From contig NZ_CM001165.1 of assembly GCF_000213055.1 (NCBI RefSeq), forward strand, positions 1,736,001-1,800,000: a stretch of 64,000 bases of DNA, given 5' to 3'. Source of the stretch: Streptomyces sp. Tu6071 (GTDB lineage: Bacteria > Actinomycetota > Actinomycetes > Streptomycetales > Streptomycetaceae). The notes beneath the pieces are model-generated. The model made no database searches. It had not been told where the DNA came from and saw only the letters and a list, made by a program, of their open reading frames with translations. Position numbers and translations under genes: made by a program. Numbering within the stretch: the first letter of the stretch is position 1; each line of letters starts with the position of its first letter. Of the stretch, positions 8,821-16,694 are shown one piece after another.

Positions 8821-9489
8821 GTGCACATCGTCATTATGGGCTGCGGGAGAGTGGGTTCCGCTCTCGCGCAGACCTTGGAGCAGCAGGGGCACACGGTCGC
8901 CGTCGTCGACCGCGACCCCACCGCCTTCCGCCGTCTCGGCTCAGGGTTCGGCGGGCGGCGGGTGACCGGCATCGGCTTCGACCAGGACACCCTCCGCGAG
9001 GCGGGCATCGAGGAGGCGGGCGCCTTCGCCGCCGTCAGCAGCGGCGACAACTCGAACATCATCGCGGCGCGCGTCGCCCGCGAGATGTTCGGCATCGAGC
9101 ACGTCGCCGCGCGCATCTACGACCCGCGCCGCGCCGAGGTCTACCAGCGGCTCGGCATCCCGACCGTCGCGACGGTGCGGTGGACGGCCGACCAGATGCT
9201 GCGGCGCCTGCTGCCCTCGGGCGCGGAGCCGCTGTGGCGCGACCCGACGGGCGCGGTCGAACTCGCCGAGGTGTACGCGACCGAGGCGTGGGTCGGGCAG
9301 AAGGTGAGCCGGCTCCAGGAGGAGACCGGGGTACGGGTCGCGTTCCTCACGCGGCTCGGCGAGGCGATGCTGCCGACCTCGCAGACGGTGGTGCAGGACG
9401 GGGACCTCGTGCACGTGATGATGCGCAGCGACGACGTGGAGCGGGTCGAGGCGGCCTTCGCCGAGGGTCCGCAGGAAGGCGGTCAGTGA
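8821..9489 (+). CDS. ceoB: TrkA-type K+ uptake regulatory protein (RCK), first of pair
   Basis: The 222-residue protein has an N-terminal RCK/Rossmann domain (HIVIMGCGRVGSALAQTLEQ; GxGxxG for NAD/ATP; acidic residue in VVDRD) and a C-terminal RCK_C domain from about 140. It would gate a K+ transporter as a cytoplasmic ring. GTG at 8821 is preceded by GGAAGGA. The stop overlaps the next start by one base (TGATG), so the two genes are translationally coupled. No TrkH/KtrB channel gene is adjacent; the divergent KimA-like importer is the only transporter nearby. Confidence 0.88.
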   Translation: MHIVIMGCGRVGSALAQTLEQQGHTVAVVDRDPTAFRRLGSGFGGRRVTGIGFDQDTLREAGIEEAGAFAAVSSGDNSNIIAARVAREMFGIEHVAARIYDPRRAEVYQRLGIPTVATVRWTADQMLRRLLPSGAEPLWRDPTGAVELAEVYATEAWVGQKVSRLQEETGVRVAFLTRLGEAMLPTSQTVVQDGDLVHVMMRSDDVERVEAAFAEGPQEGGQ

Positions 9490-10172
9490 TGAGGATCGCC
9501 ATCGCCGGGGCCGGGGCCGTGGGCCGCTCGATCGCCGGGGAACTCCTGGAGAACGGGCACGAGGTCCTGCTCGTCGACAAGACGCCCACCGCGATCTCCG
9601 TGGAGCGGGTGCCGCGCGCGGAGTGGCTGCTCGCGGACGCCTGCGAGATCACCTCGCTCGACGAGGCCGCGCTCCAGCGCTGCAACGTCGTGATCGCCGC
9701 GACGGGTGACGACAAGGTCAACCTCGTGGTCTCGCTGCTCGCCAAGACGGAGTACGCGGTGCCGCGGGTTGTCGCGCGCGTCAACAACCCGAAGAACGAG
9801 TGGCTCTTCAACGAGTCCTGGGGCGTGGACGTGGCCGTCTCGACGCCGCGCCTGATGTCGGCGCTGGTGGAGGAGGCGGTGAGCGTCGGCGATCTCGTAC
9901 GGCTGCTCCGCTTCAGCCACGGGGACGCGAACCTCGTGGAGCTGACCCTGCCGCCGGAGTCCGAGCTGGCCGGGACGCGGGTCGGGGAGGTGCGGTGGCC
10001 CGAGGACACGTCGCTCGTGACGATCATCCGGGGGACGCGGGTGCTGGCGCCGACCGTCGAGGATCATCTGGAGGCGGGGGACGAGCTGCTGTTCGTGGCG
10101 GCGCAGTCGCGGGAGGAGCAGCTCGAAGCGTTGCTTTCGGGGCGGGGGGACGGGGTGGGGCAGGAGGAGTAG
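9489..10172 (+). CDS. ceoC: TrkA-type K+ uptake regulatory protein (RCK), second of pair
   Basis: The 227-residue paralogue of the preceding gene begins RIAIAGAGAVGRSIAGELLE, an intact GxGxxG nucleotide fold with the acidic residue in LLVDK, and ends in an RCK_C domain (about residues 140-215, VGEVRWPEDTSLVTIIRG). RCK_C domains are established c-di-AMP receptors in several Gram-positive bacteria, so second-messenger control is possible. It is coupled to the first gene by a one-base overlap. A strong hairpin follows 9 bp after the stop. Confidence 0.88.
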   Translation: MRIAIAGAGAVGRSIAGELLENGHEVLLVDKTPTAISVERVPRAEWLLADACEITSLDEAALQRCNVVIAATGDDKVNLVVSLLAKTEYAVPRVVARVNNPKNEWLFNESWGVDVAVSTPRLMSALVEEAVSVGDLVRLLRFSHGDANLVELTLPPESELAGTRVGEVRWPEDTSLVTIIRGTRVLAPTVEDHLEAGDELLFVAAQSREEQLEALLSGRGDGVGQEE

Positions 10173-10180
10173 TCCGGCCG

Positions 10181-10219
10181 GGGGCGGTGTCCGGGGCGGC
10201 TGCCCCCGGACACCCGCCC
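10181..10219. terminator. Bidirectional hairpin between ceoC and DUF3159 gene
   Basis: The arms GGTGTCCGGGG (10186-10196) and CCCCGGACACC (10204-10214) pair perfectly and extend outward through GGGGC/GCCCC with one bulged C. The hairpin lies between two convergent genes. Confidence 0.8.
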
Positions 10220-10220
10220 C

Positions 10221-10970
10221 TCAATCGCCGGAGGGGCTTGATTTGCCCGCTCGTTCCGCCTCTTCGGCCGCCTCCATCTCCGCGAAGACGTCGATCGGCG
10301 GCGGGGCCTTCGCCAGGAAGATCCAGGTGAGCCAGACCGCGAGGAGGAAGGGGGGGATCTTGAGGGCGACCAGGACCCAGCCCAGCGAGGTCGTGTCCCC
10401 CCACCAGTAGAGCGGGAAGAGGATCGCGCACTTCAGGAGGAGGATCAGGCCCCAGGCCCAGCTGGAGCGCGCGTACGCTTTCTTGCGGCCGGGGTTGCGG
10501 GTGCGCCAGGAGAGGTTCTCCTTGAAGATCGGGCCCAGGATGAGGCCGATCAGCGGGACACCGGCGAGCGTCGTGAGGATGTACGCGAGCGCCAGGCCGA
10601 AGGTGTAGATCATGCCCGGCAGGTAGAAGTCCTTCGCGTTGCCCGTGAACATCGCGAAGAGGACGCCGAAGCCGACGCCGAAGACGCCCGAGAAGGCGTG
10701 CTTGATTGTCCCGCGCTGCACGAGCCGCGCGAGCCCGAGCACGATCGAGACCGCGAGCGCCGAGAAGGCGGAGATCTTCAGGTCCTTGTCGATCGTGAAG
10801 ATCGTGACGAAGAGCAGCCCGGGGACGACCGTTTCGATCATGCCGCGCAGGCCGCCGAAGGCTTCGAGCAGCGCGGCCTCGGTCACGGCGCGGTCGGCCG
10901 CTTCCTGGGGCGTCGCGCCCGGCGGTCCGTCCTGCTTCCGGTGGCTGGTCGGCTTGTCGAGGGACGTCAC
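10221..10970 (-). CDS. DUF3159 family membrane protein
   Basis: This 249-residue protein matches the actinobacterial DUF3159 family: an N-terminal LEAFGGLRGMIETVVPGLLFV segment, five or six transmembrane helices, and a charged C-terminal tail. Its function is not established. It starts at GTG three bases after the stop of the OB-fold gene, so the two form an operon. Its last codons and stop fall inside a copy of a repeat-like element (10217-10241) that also occurs near 14926. Confidence 0.85.
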   Translation of the reverse strand: MTSLDKPTSHRKQDGPPGATPQEAADRAVTEAALLEAFGGLRGMIETVVPGLLFVTIFTIDKDLKISAFSALAVSIVLGLARLVQRGTIKHAFSGVFGVGFGVLFAMFTGNAKDFYLPGMIYTFGLALAYILTTLAGVPLIGLILGPIFKENLSWRTRNPGRKKAYARSSWAWGLILLLKCAILFPLYWWGDTTSLGWVLVALKIPPFLLAVWLTWIFLAKAPPPIDVFAEMEAAEEAERAGKSSPSGD

Positions 10971-10973
10971 CGG

Positions 10974-11402
10974 TTACTCCCGTCCGAGGGGCTTGAGTTC
11001 GTACTTCGGGTTGAACAGCACCCTACGGCCATGATTCATGCAGACCCGGCCCGAGGCGATCAGCTTGCGTCCCGGCTCTATCCCCGTGATGGAGCGCCTG
11101 CCGAGCCATACGACGTCGAGCGGGGCCGTGCCGTCGAAGAGTTCGGCCTCCAGGGCCGGGACCCCGGCGCGTGGCCGCAGGGTGACCGTGCGCAAGGTAC
11201 CAGTTACCGTGACGAGCTGCCGGTCGCCGGCCGCGTCGATACGGGTGCAGCCCGTGGTCGTCTGGGCGTCCTCCTGGAGCTCTTCGGACTCCAGCTCCTC
11301 CTGCGGCGTGGCGAGGCGGTCCAGCATGCGGCGCAGCCGCCCTGCCGGTCGTTCCGCCTTCTCCGCCTTCTCCGGCCTGCCCGGCCTGGGAGTTCCGCTC
11401 AT
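10974..11402 (-). CDS. OB-fold nucleic-acid-binding domain protein
   Basis: The 142-residue protein has a basic, charged N-terminal third and then an OB fold (residues about 60-140: TVTGTLRTVTLRP, ALEAELFDGTAPLDVVWLGRR, GRKLIASGRV). It resembles the small OB-fold partners found beside DUF3159 across actinobacteria. The fold suggests single-stranded nucleic-acid binding, but no activity is known. The stop is three bases before the DUF3159 start. Confidence 0.82.
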   Translation of the reverse strand: MSGTPRPGRPEKAEKAERPAGRLRRMLDRLATPQEELESEELQEDAQTTTGCTRIDAAGDRQLVTVTGTLRTVTLRPRAGVPALEAELFDGTAPLDVVWLGRRSITGIEPGRKLIASGRVCMNHGRRVLFNPKYELKPLGRE

Positions 11403-11468
11403 GATGCTCAGCCTATCGGGGACGTCGGGGGGAGGGGTTTCCCCCGTGTTCGCTGTTCTTCCCCGCGG

Positions 11469-12149
11469 TCACTTCTCGAACCGGTACCCCATGCCCGGCT
11501 CGGTGAGGAAGTGCCGGGGATGGGCGGGGTCCTTCTCCAGTTTCCTCCGCAACTGTGCCATGTACACGCGGAGGTAGTTCGTCTCGGTCCCGTACGAGGG
11601 GCCCCACACCTCCTGGAGCAGCTGTTTCTGCCCCACCAGGCGTCCCGCGTTGCGCACCAGGACCTCCAGGAGGTGCCACTCGGTGGGCGTGAGGCGGATG
11701 TCGCGGCCCTCGCGCCGCACCTTCTTCGCGGCGAGGTCGACGTGGAAGTTCTCCGTCTCGACGACGATCTCGCCCTCTCCCCCGGCGGGCTCCGCGCGGC
11801 GCACGGCGGCACGGAGGCGGGCGAGCAGTTCGTCCATGCCGAAGGGCTTGGTGACGTAGTCGTCCGCGCCCGCGTCGAGCGCCTCGACCTTCTCGTCGGA
11901 GCTGTGCCGCGCGGAGAGCACGAGGATCGGCACACGGGTCCAGCCGCGCAGCCCGCGGATCACCTCGACGCCGTCCATGTCGGGCAGCCCGAGGTCGAGC
12001 ACGACGACGTCGGGGTGGCGGGCCGCCGCGAGCTGGAGGGCCGCGGCGCCGTCGGCGGCGGCGTCCACCTCGTAGTGGCGCGCCCTGAGGTTGATCACGA
12101 GCGCGCGGACGATCTGCGGCTCGTCGTCCACCACCAGCACGCGGGTCAT
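11469..12149 (-). CDS. kdpE: KdpE response regulator
   Basis: This 226-residue OmpR/PhoB-type regulator has a receiver with phospho-acceptor Asp in VVVLDLGLPDMDG, the conserved Lys in DDYVTKPFG, and a winged-helix C-terminal domain (LTPTEWHLLEVLVRN to EPGMGYRFE). Homologues activate kdpFABC under K+ limitation. The start overlaps the kdpD stop by four bases (ATGA), so the pair is coupled. No kdpFABC is present in the window, so its target must lie elsewhere or include the nearby kimA and ceoBC genes. Confidence 0.92.
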   Translation of the reverse strand: MTRVLVVDDEPQIVRALVINLRARHYEVDAAADGAAALQLAAARHPDVVVLDLGLPDMDGVEVIRGLRGWTRVPILVLSARHSSDEKVEALDAGADDYVTKPFGMDELLARLRAAVRRAEPAGGEGEIVVETENFHVDLAAKKVRREGRDIRLTPTEWHLLEVLVRNAGRLVGQKQLLQEVWGPSYGTETNYLRVYMAQLRRKLEKDPAHPRHFLTEPGMGYRFEK

Positions 12150-14803
12150 GAACGAGCTGCCTTTCTGTCGGGCCTGTCGGGGGAGGAGGGCTGGGGTCGC
12201 GCGGCGCGCGGGGGGTCGTCCTCGGGCGGTACGGGACCGGGGCGGTCCTCCGGCGGGCCGGAGCCCTCGTCGGCCGCTTCGGCACTGTTCTCCTTCGGGC
12301 GGCGCCGCGCCACCGGGAGGGTGAGGACCATCGTGAGGCCGCCGCCGGGGGTGTCCTCGGCGGAGAGCGTGCCGCCCAGGGCCTCGGTGAAGCCGCGCGC
12401 GACGGCGAGGCCGAGGCCCACGCCGGAGCCGCGCGGGGCGTCCCCGTGGCGCTGGAAGGGCTCGAAGATGCGGTCCTTGGCCTCGTCGGGGACGCCCGGC
12501 CCGCGGTCGACGACGCGGAGTTCGACGCGCTCGCCGAGGGTGCTCGCGGCGACGAGGACGGGGGTGCGGGACGGGCTGTACTTGACGGCGTTCTCGACGA
12601 CGTTGCCGACCGCGCGCTCCAGGAGCCCCGCGTCGACGGCGACCATCGGCAGCGTCTCGGGCACGTCGAGGTCCACGAGCGCGTCGGGAGGGAGGCCGCC
12701 GAGGGCCATCGGCACGACCTCGTCGAGGTCGATCTCGCGGATGAGCGGGGTCACGGTGCCCGTCTGGAGGCGGGACATGTCGAGGAGGTTGCCGACGAGG
12801 TGGTCGAGCCGGTCGGCGCCGTTCTCGATGGCCTCCTGGAGGGCGTCGCGGTCCTCCTCGGACCACGCGACGTCCTCGGCGCGCAGCGAGGTCACCGCCG
12901 CCTTGATCGCGGCGAGCGGGGTGCGCAGGTCGTGGCTCACGGCGGCGAGCAGCGCGGTGCGGATGCGGTTGCCCTCGGCGAGGGTGCGGGCCTGGCGGGC
13001 CTGCCGCTGAAGGCGCTCGCGGTCCAGGACGACGGCCGACTGCGCGGCGAAGGCGGCGAGGACCCGGCGGTCGGCGGCGGGCAGGACGCGCCCGGACAGC
13101 GCGAGCGCCATGTGGTCGCCGACGGGCATGTCCACGTCGGCGTCCTCGGGGCGCGCGGCGGGCTGCGGGCCGACGCTCCCGGCCGGGGTCCACGGCTCGC
13201 GGTCGCCCTCGCGCTCCAGGAGGGCCACGGAGTGCATCGCGAAGGTCTCGCGGACGCGGTCGAGGAGGGCGTCGAGCGTCGTCTCGCCCCGCAGCACGTC
13301 CCCCGCCAGGAAGGAGAGGATCTCCGACTCGGCGCGCAGGCGGGCCGCCTGGTGGGTGCGGCGGGCCGCGAGATCGACGACCGAGGCGACCGCGACGGCG
13401 ACCGAGAAGAAGATGACGATCGCGACGATGTTCGAAGGGTCACTGATGGTGAACGTGTGCGTCGGCGGCGTGAACCAGAAGTTCAGCAGCAGGGAGCCGA
13501 CGGCGGCCGAGGCGAGCGCGGGGACGAGGCCGCCGAGGAGGGCGGCGCCCACGGTGAGGAAGAGGAAGAGCAGGACGTCGTTGGCGAGGCCGGGGCCCTC
13601 GTCGAGCGAGCGCAGCACGAGGGCGAGGAGGACGGGCCCGCCGACGCCGACGAGCCAGCCGGTGAGGATGCGGGAGCGGCCGAGGCGGGCGCCGCGCGCC
13701 ACGGGCAGGCCGCGGCCCTTCGCCGCCGCCTCGTGCGTGACGATGTGGACGTCCAGGTCGGGGCCCGACTCGCGGGCGACCGTCATGCCGACGCCGGGCC
13801 CGAGGGCGTACTGCCAGCTGCGGCGGCGCGAGGAGCCGAGGACGATCTGCGTGGCGTTGACGCCCTTCGCGAAGTCGAGCAGCGCGGCCGGTATGTCGTC
13901 GCCTATGACGTGGTGGAAGGTGCCGCCGAGGTCCTCGACGAGCGTGCGCTGGACGGCCAGCTCCTTGGGGCTCGCGGCGGTGAGGCCGTCGCTGCGGGCG
14001 ATGTAGACGGCGAGGATCTCGCTGCCGGAGCCCTTGGCGGCCATGCGGGCGGCGCGGCGGATGAGGGTGCGTCCCTCGGGGCCGCCCGTGATGCCGACGA
14101 CGATGCGTTCGCGGGCCTGCCAGGTGGACTCGATGTTGTGCTCGCCCCGGTACTGCTGGAGGTACTCGTCGACGCGGTCGGCGGTCCACAGCAGGGCGAG
14201 TTCGCGCAGCGCGGTGAGGTTGCCGGGGCGGAAGTAGTTGGCGAGGGCCGCGTCGACCTTGTCGGGGGCGTAGACGTTGCCGTGCGCGAGGCGGCGGCGC
14301 AGCGCCTGGGGCGACATGTCGACCAGCTCGATCTGGTCCGCGCGGCGCACGACCTCGTCGGGCACGGTCTCGCGCTGGGTGACGCCGGTGATCGACTCGA
14401 CGACGTCGCCGAGCGATTCGAGGTGCTGGATGTTGACGGTCGAGACGACGTCGATCCCTGCGGCGAGCAGTTCCTCGACGTCCTGCCAGCGCTTGGCGTT
14501 GCGGGCGCCGGGGACGTTCGTGTGGGCGAGTTCGTCCACGAGGACGACGGCGGGGGCGCGGCGCAGGACCGCGTCGACGTCCATCTCGGTGAAGGCGGCG
14601 TCACGGTGCGTGTGGTGGGCGCGGGGCAGCTCTTCGAGCCCGGTGAGCAGCACTTCCGTGCGGGGACGGGCGTGGTGCTCGACGTAGCCGACCACGACGT
14701 CGGTGCCGCGCTCCAGGCGGCGGTGGGCCTCGGCGAGCATGGCGTACGTCTTGCCGACGCCGGGGGCGGAGCCGAGGTAGATACGGAGTTTGCCGCGGGC
14801 CAT
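12146..14803 (-). CDS. kdpD: KdpD sensor histidine kinase
   Basis: The 885-residue protein has every KdpD module. The N-terminal KdpD domain carries Walker A GSAPGVGKT (residues 11-19) and VDELAHTNVPG. A universal-stress-protein domain follows, then four transmembrane helices (about residues 385-490), a GAF domain, the H-box AVSHDLRTPLAA and a full HATPase domain ending GSGVGLGLAVARG. It senses potassium and turgor in known systems, and the USP domain binds c-di-AMP in Staphylococcus. ATG at 14803 has no close strong ribosome-binding site. It is the first gene of kdpDE. Confidence 0.94.
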   Translation of the reverse strand: MARGKLRIYLGSAPGVGKTYAMLAEAHRRLERGTDVVVGYVEHHARPRTEVLLTGLEELPRAHHTHRDAAFTEMDVDAVLRRAPAVVLVDELAHTNVPGARNAKRWQDVEELLAAGIDVVSTVNIQHLESLGDVVESITGVTQRETVPDEVVRRADQIELVDMSPQALRRRLAHGNVYAPDKVDAALANYFRPGNLTALRELALLWTADRVDEYLQQYRGEHNIESTWQARERIVVGITGGPEGRTLIRRAARMAAKGSGSEILAVYIARSDGLTAASPKELAVQRTLVEDLGGTFHHVIGDDIPAALLDFAKGVNATQIVLGSSRRRSWQYALGPGVGMTVARESGPDLDVHIVTHEAAAKGRGLPVARGARLGRSRILTGWLVGVGGPVLLALVLRSLDEGPGLANDVLLFLFLTVGAALLGGLVPALASAAVGSLLLNFWFTPPTHTFTISDPSNIVAIVIFFSVAVAVASVVDLAARRTHQAARLRAESEILSFLAGDVLRGETTLDALLDRVRETFAMHSVALLEREGDREPWTPAGSVGPQPAARPEDADVDMPVGDHMALALSGRVLPAADRRVLAAFAAQSAVVLDRERLQRQARQARTLAEGNRIRTALLAAVSHDLRTPLAAIKAAVTSLRAEDVAWSEEDRDALQEAIENGADRLDHLVGNLLDMSRLQTGTVTPLIREIDLDEVVPMALGGLPPDALVDLDVPETLPMVAVDAGLLERAVGNVVENAVKYSPSRTPVLVAASTLGERVELRVVDRGPGVPDEAKDRIFEPFQRHGDAPRGSGVGLGLAVARGFTEALGGTLSAEDTPGGGLTMVLTLPVARRRPKENSAEAADEGSGPPEDRPGPVPPEDDPPRAARPQPSSPDRPDRKAARS

Positions 14804-14863
14804 ACGTGCATTGTCCGTGGTGACGGTCGGTGGTGTCGCCCTGGCCGGGTTTGCGGGGGCGAC

Positions 14864-14885
14864 CTTGACGCGACTCTGACGCCTG
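14864..14885. promoter_or_regulatory. 11-bp direct repeat upstream of kdpD
   Basis: CTTGACGCGAC (14864-14874) is followed directly by TCTGACGCCTG (14875-14885), 61-82 bp upstream of the kdpD start. The first 11-mer is identical to one in the kimA/ceoB promoter, and both sites have the same orientation relative to the minus-strand gene they precede. A KdpE autoregulatory site is the leading inference. Confidence 0.55.
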
Positions 14886-14923
14886 TCAGCGATTCACCGT
14901 CACGGGGCTCGGCCCCGAACCCC

Positions 14924-14996
14924 GCTCCTCAAGCGCCGGAGGGGCTGAAGAATGCCTCACGCGGCAACAAATCAGCCCCTCCGGTGCTTGGGGAGC
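14924..14996 (-). terminator. Long hairpin downstream of the SDR gene
   Basis: The 25-nt arms at 14924-14948 and 14972-14996 pair at 23 positions, with the remainder as wobble. The element lies 80 bp past the SDR stop and probably terminates the tetR-SDR transcript. Its left arm contains CTCAAGCGCCGGAGGGGCT, a motif also found at 10218-10237. Confidence 0.65.
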
Positions 14997-15076
14997 GGTC
15001 CGGGGCGGAGCCCCGGAAGAGGGGCCGGGAGCACCGCTCCCCGGCGCGGAACCCGGACCGCTCCCGCACACCCGCG

Positions 15077-15856
15077 TCAGCGCGCCGTGTAGCCGCCGTC
15101 CACCAGGTGGTAGCTGCCCATGACGAAGGAGGCGCGGTCCGAGAGGAGGAAGGCGATGACCTCCGCGACCTCCTCGCCCGTGCCGAGGCGGCCCGCCGGG
15201 TGGAGGGAGACGAGGCCGTCGTGGGCGGCCTCGTCCATGTTCTTCAGGAGCGGGGTCTCGATGAAGCCGGGGCCCACCGCGTTGATGCGGATGCCCTGCG
15301 TCGCGTACTCCATGGCCGCGGTCTTGGTGAGGCCGACCACTCCGTGCTTGGCGGAGGAGTAGGCGACGGCGTTCGGGAAGCCGACGGAGCCGAGGATGGA
15401 CGCCGTGTTGACGATCGCGCCCTTGCCCGCGGCGGCCATGACCGGGATCTGGTAGCGCATCCCGTAGAAGACGCCGCTGAGGTTGGTCGCGATGACGCGG
15501 TCCCAGTTGTCGACGGAGTACTCGCCGGTCGGGGCGCTCTCGCCGCTGATGCCCGCGTTGTTGACGGCGAGGTCGAGCCCGCCGAAGGTCTTCACGGCGA
15601 AGTCGACGGCCGCCTCGACGGACGCGGCGTCGGTGACGTCCACGGCGACCGCGGCGGCCTCCACGCCCTCCCTCTTGAGCGCGGCGACGGCCGCCTCGGC
15701 GCCGTCCTTGTTGTAGTCGGCGACGACGACCTTCGCGCCGCCGCGGCCGAGGCGCTGGGCGGTGGCGAGGCCGATGCCGGAGGCGGCCCCCGTGACGAAG
15801 GCGGTCTTGCCGGCGAATTCGGTGGTGTCGACGGTGCTCGTGGCGTTGGTGCTCAT
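15077..15856 (-). CDS. Short-chain dehydrogenase/reductase (classical SDR)
   Basis: The 259-residue protein is a classical SDR: cofactor motif TGAASGIG, NNAG in VNNAGISGE, and the catalytic triad Ser in NTASILGSVG with YSSAK. The DYNK after beta-2 has an acidic residue, which favours NAD(H). The family uses alcohol or ketone substrates; the specific one cannot be named. The start overlaps the TetR stop by four bases (ATGA), so the TetR protein probably controls this gene through its own promoter. Confidence 0.9.
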   Translation of the reverse strand: MSTNATSTVDTTEFAGKTAFVTGAASGIGLATAQRLGRGGAKVVVADYNKDGAEAAVAALKREGVEAAAVAVDVTDAASVEAAVDFAVKTFGGLDLAVNNAGISGESAPTGEYSVDNWDRVIATNLSGVFYGMRYQIPVMAAAGKGAIVNTASILGSVGFPNAVAYSSAKHGVVGLTKTAAMEYATQGIRINAVGPGFIETPLLKNMDEAAHDGLVSLHPAGRLGTGEEVAEVIAFLLSDRASFVMGSYHLVDGGYTAR

Positions 15857-16536
15857 GGAATGTCGCTTTCCGTGCTGTGCTGCGGCGGGACCGGAACCCG
15901 GCCCGCCTCGGTGACGAGGGTCGCGTAGACGCGGTCGACGAGGGCCGGCAGGTCCTCGCCGCTCGCGTGGCCGCCGCGTACCCAGAGCCTGAGGGCGGCG
16001 AGGAGTACACCCGCCGCCGCCCCGACGACGGCCGCCGGGCGCGGATCGCGCTCGGGGTCGACGCCCAGTCGCGTCGCGAGGATGCGTACCGACTCGGCCT
16101 GGGCCTCGACGCGGACCCGCTCGAAGGCGGCGAACATGGTGGGTTCGCTGTCTACGAGCGCGAAGATCCCCGCGTATCCGGGGCTGTCCTGCCAGGCGTG
16201 GGCGGGGTCGGCGAGCCAGTCGGCGACGGCCGCGCGATAGGCGGACAGCGGCGGTTCGTGGTCCGGGCGGGCGCGCAGGGCCGCGTTGATGCGCTCGGTG
16301 TCGGCGCGCGCGAAGTCGAGCGCGGCCTCCTCCTTGCCGGAGAAGTACCGGCTGAACGTGCGCCGGGTGACGTCCGCGCGCTCGGCGATCGCCTCGACGG
16401 TGACGGAGTCGAGTCCCTCTTCGAGGACCAGCTCCATCGCCGCGCGGGCCAGCGCCTCCCTGGTCCGCAGGGCCTTGCGGCGCCTGCGGTCCTCGGGTGC
16501 GGGCGAGTGCGCCCGCCGCGTCTCCTCGGCCTTCAT
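15853..16536 (-). CDS. TetR family regulator of the SDR gene
   Basis: The HTH at residues about 25-70 (ALARAAMELVLEEGLDSVTVEAIAERADVTRRTFSRYF, given here in pieces: VEAIAERADVTRRTF) is typical TetR. The ligand domain follows to residue 227. I chose ATG at 16536; GTG at 16545 is also plausible because AGGAG sits four bases before it, while ATG at 16566 lies inside the operator. Two 13-bp palindromes upstream (16560-16589) suggest autorepression. It forms a coupled operon with the SDR. Confidence 0.85.
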   Translation of the reverse strand: MKAEETRRAHSPAPEDRRRRKALRTREALARAAMELVLEEGLDSVTVEAIAERADVTRRTFSRYFSGKEEAALDFARADTERINAALRARPDHEPPLSAYRAAVADWLADPAHAWQDSPGYAGIFALVDSEPTMFAAFERVRVEAQAESVRILATRLGVDPERDPRPAAVVGAAAGVLLAALRLWVRGGHASGEDLPALVDRVYATLVTEAGRVPVPPQHSTESDIP

Positions 16537-16559
16537 GCCTTCCACCGTACTCCTGTTTT

Positions 16560-16589
16560 GTCTCATGGGGACATGTGTCCCGTGGGGAC
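16560..16589. promoter_or_regulatory. Paired palindromic operator upstream of tetR-SDR
   Basis: GTCTCATGGGGAC (16560-16572) and GTCCCGTGGGGAC (16577-16589) are two near-identical 13-bp dyads whose starts are 17 bp apart. Both have the shape GTCYC-RTG-GGGAC. They lie 24-53 bp upstream of the TetR start, the usual place for a self-regulating TetR repressor. Confidence 0.6.
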
Positions 16590-16622
16590 TTTTACCAGTC
16601 GGGTGCGGGGGGGCGGGTACGA

Positions 16623-16663
16623 CGAAGGGGCCGCACCCCCGTACTGGGAGTGCGGCCCCTTCG
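16623..16663 (-). terminator. Terminator of the dut-DUF3710 operon
   Basis: CGAAGGGGCCGCAC (16623-16636) and GTGCGGCCCCTTCG (16650-16663) form a perfect 14-bp stem with a 13-nt loop, 32 bp past the DUF3710 stop. It also insulates the tetR promoter. Confidence 0.85.
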
Positions 16664-16694
16664 GCCGTACGCGGACGAGCTGCGCCCCGCGCGC

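Noticed and set aside
12446..15928. Very long plus-strand frame (1160 codons) opposite kdpD and the SDR
   Set aside because: It is antisense to well-supported genes, Glu/Arg/Gly-rich and without motifs, a standard GC-rich shadow.
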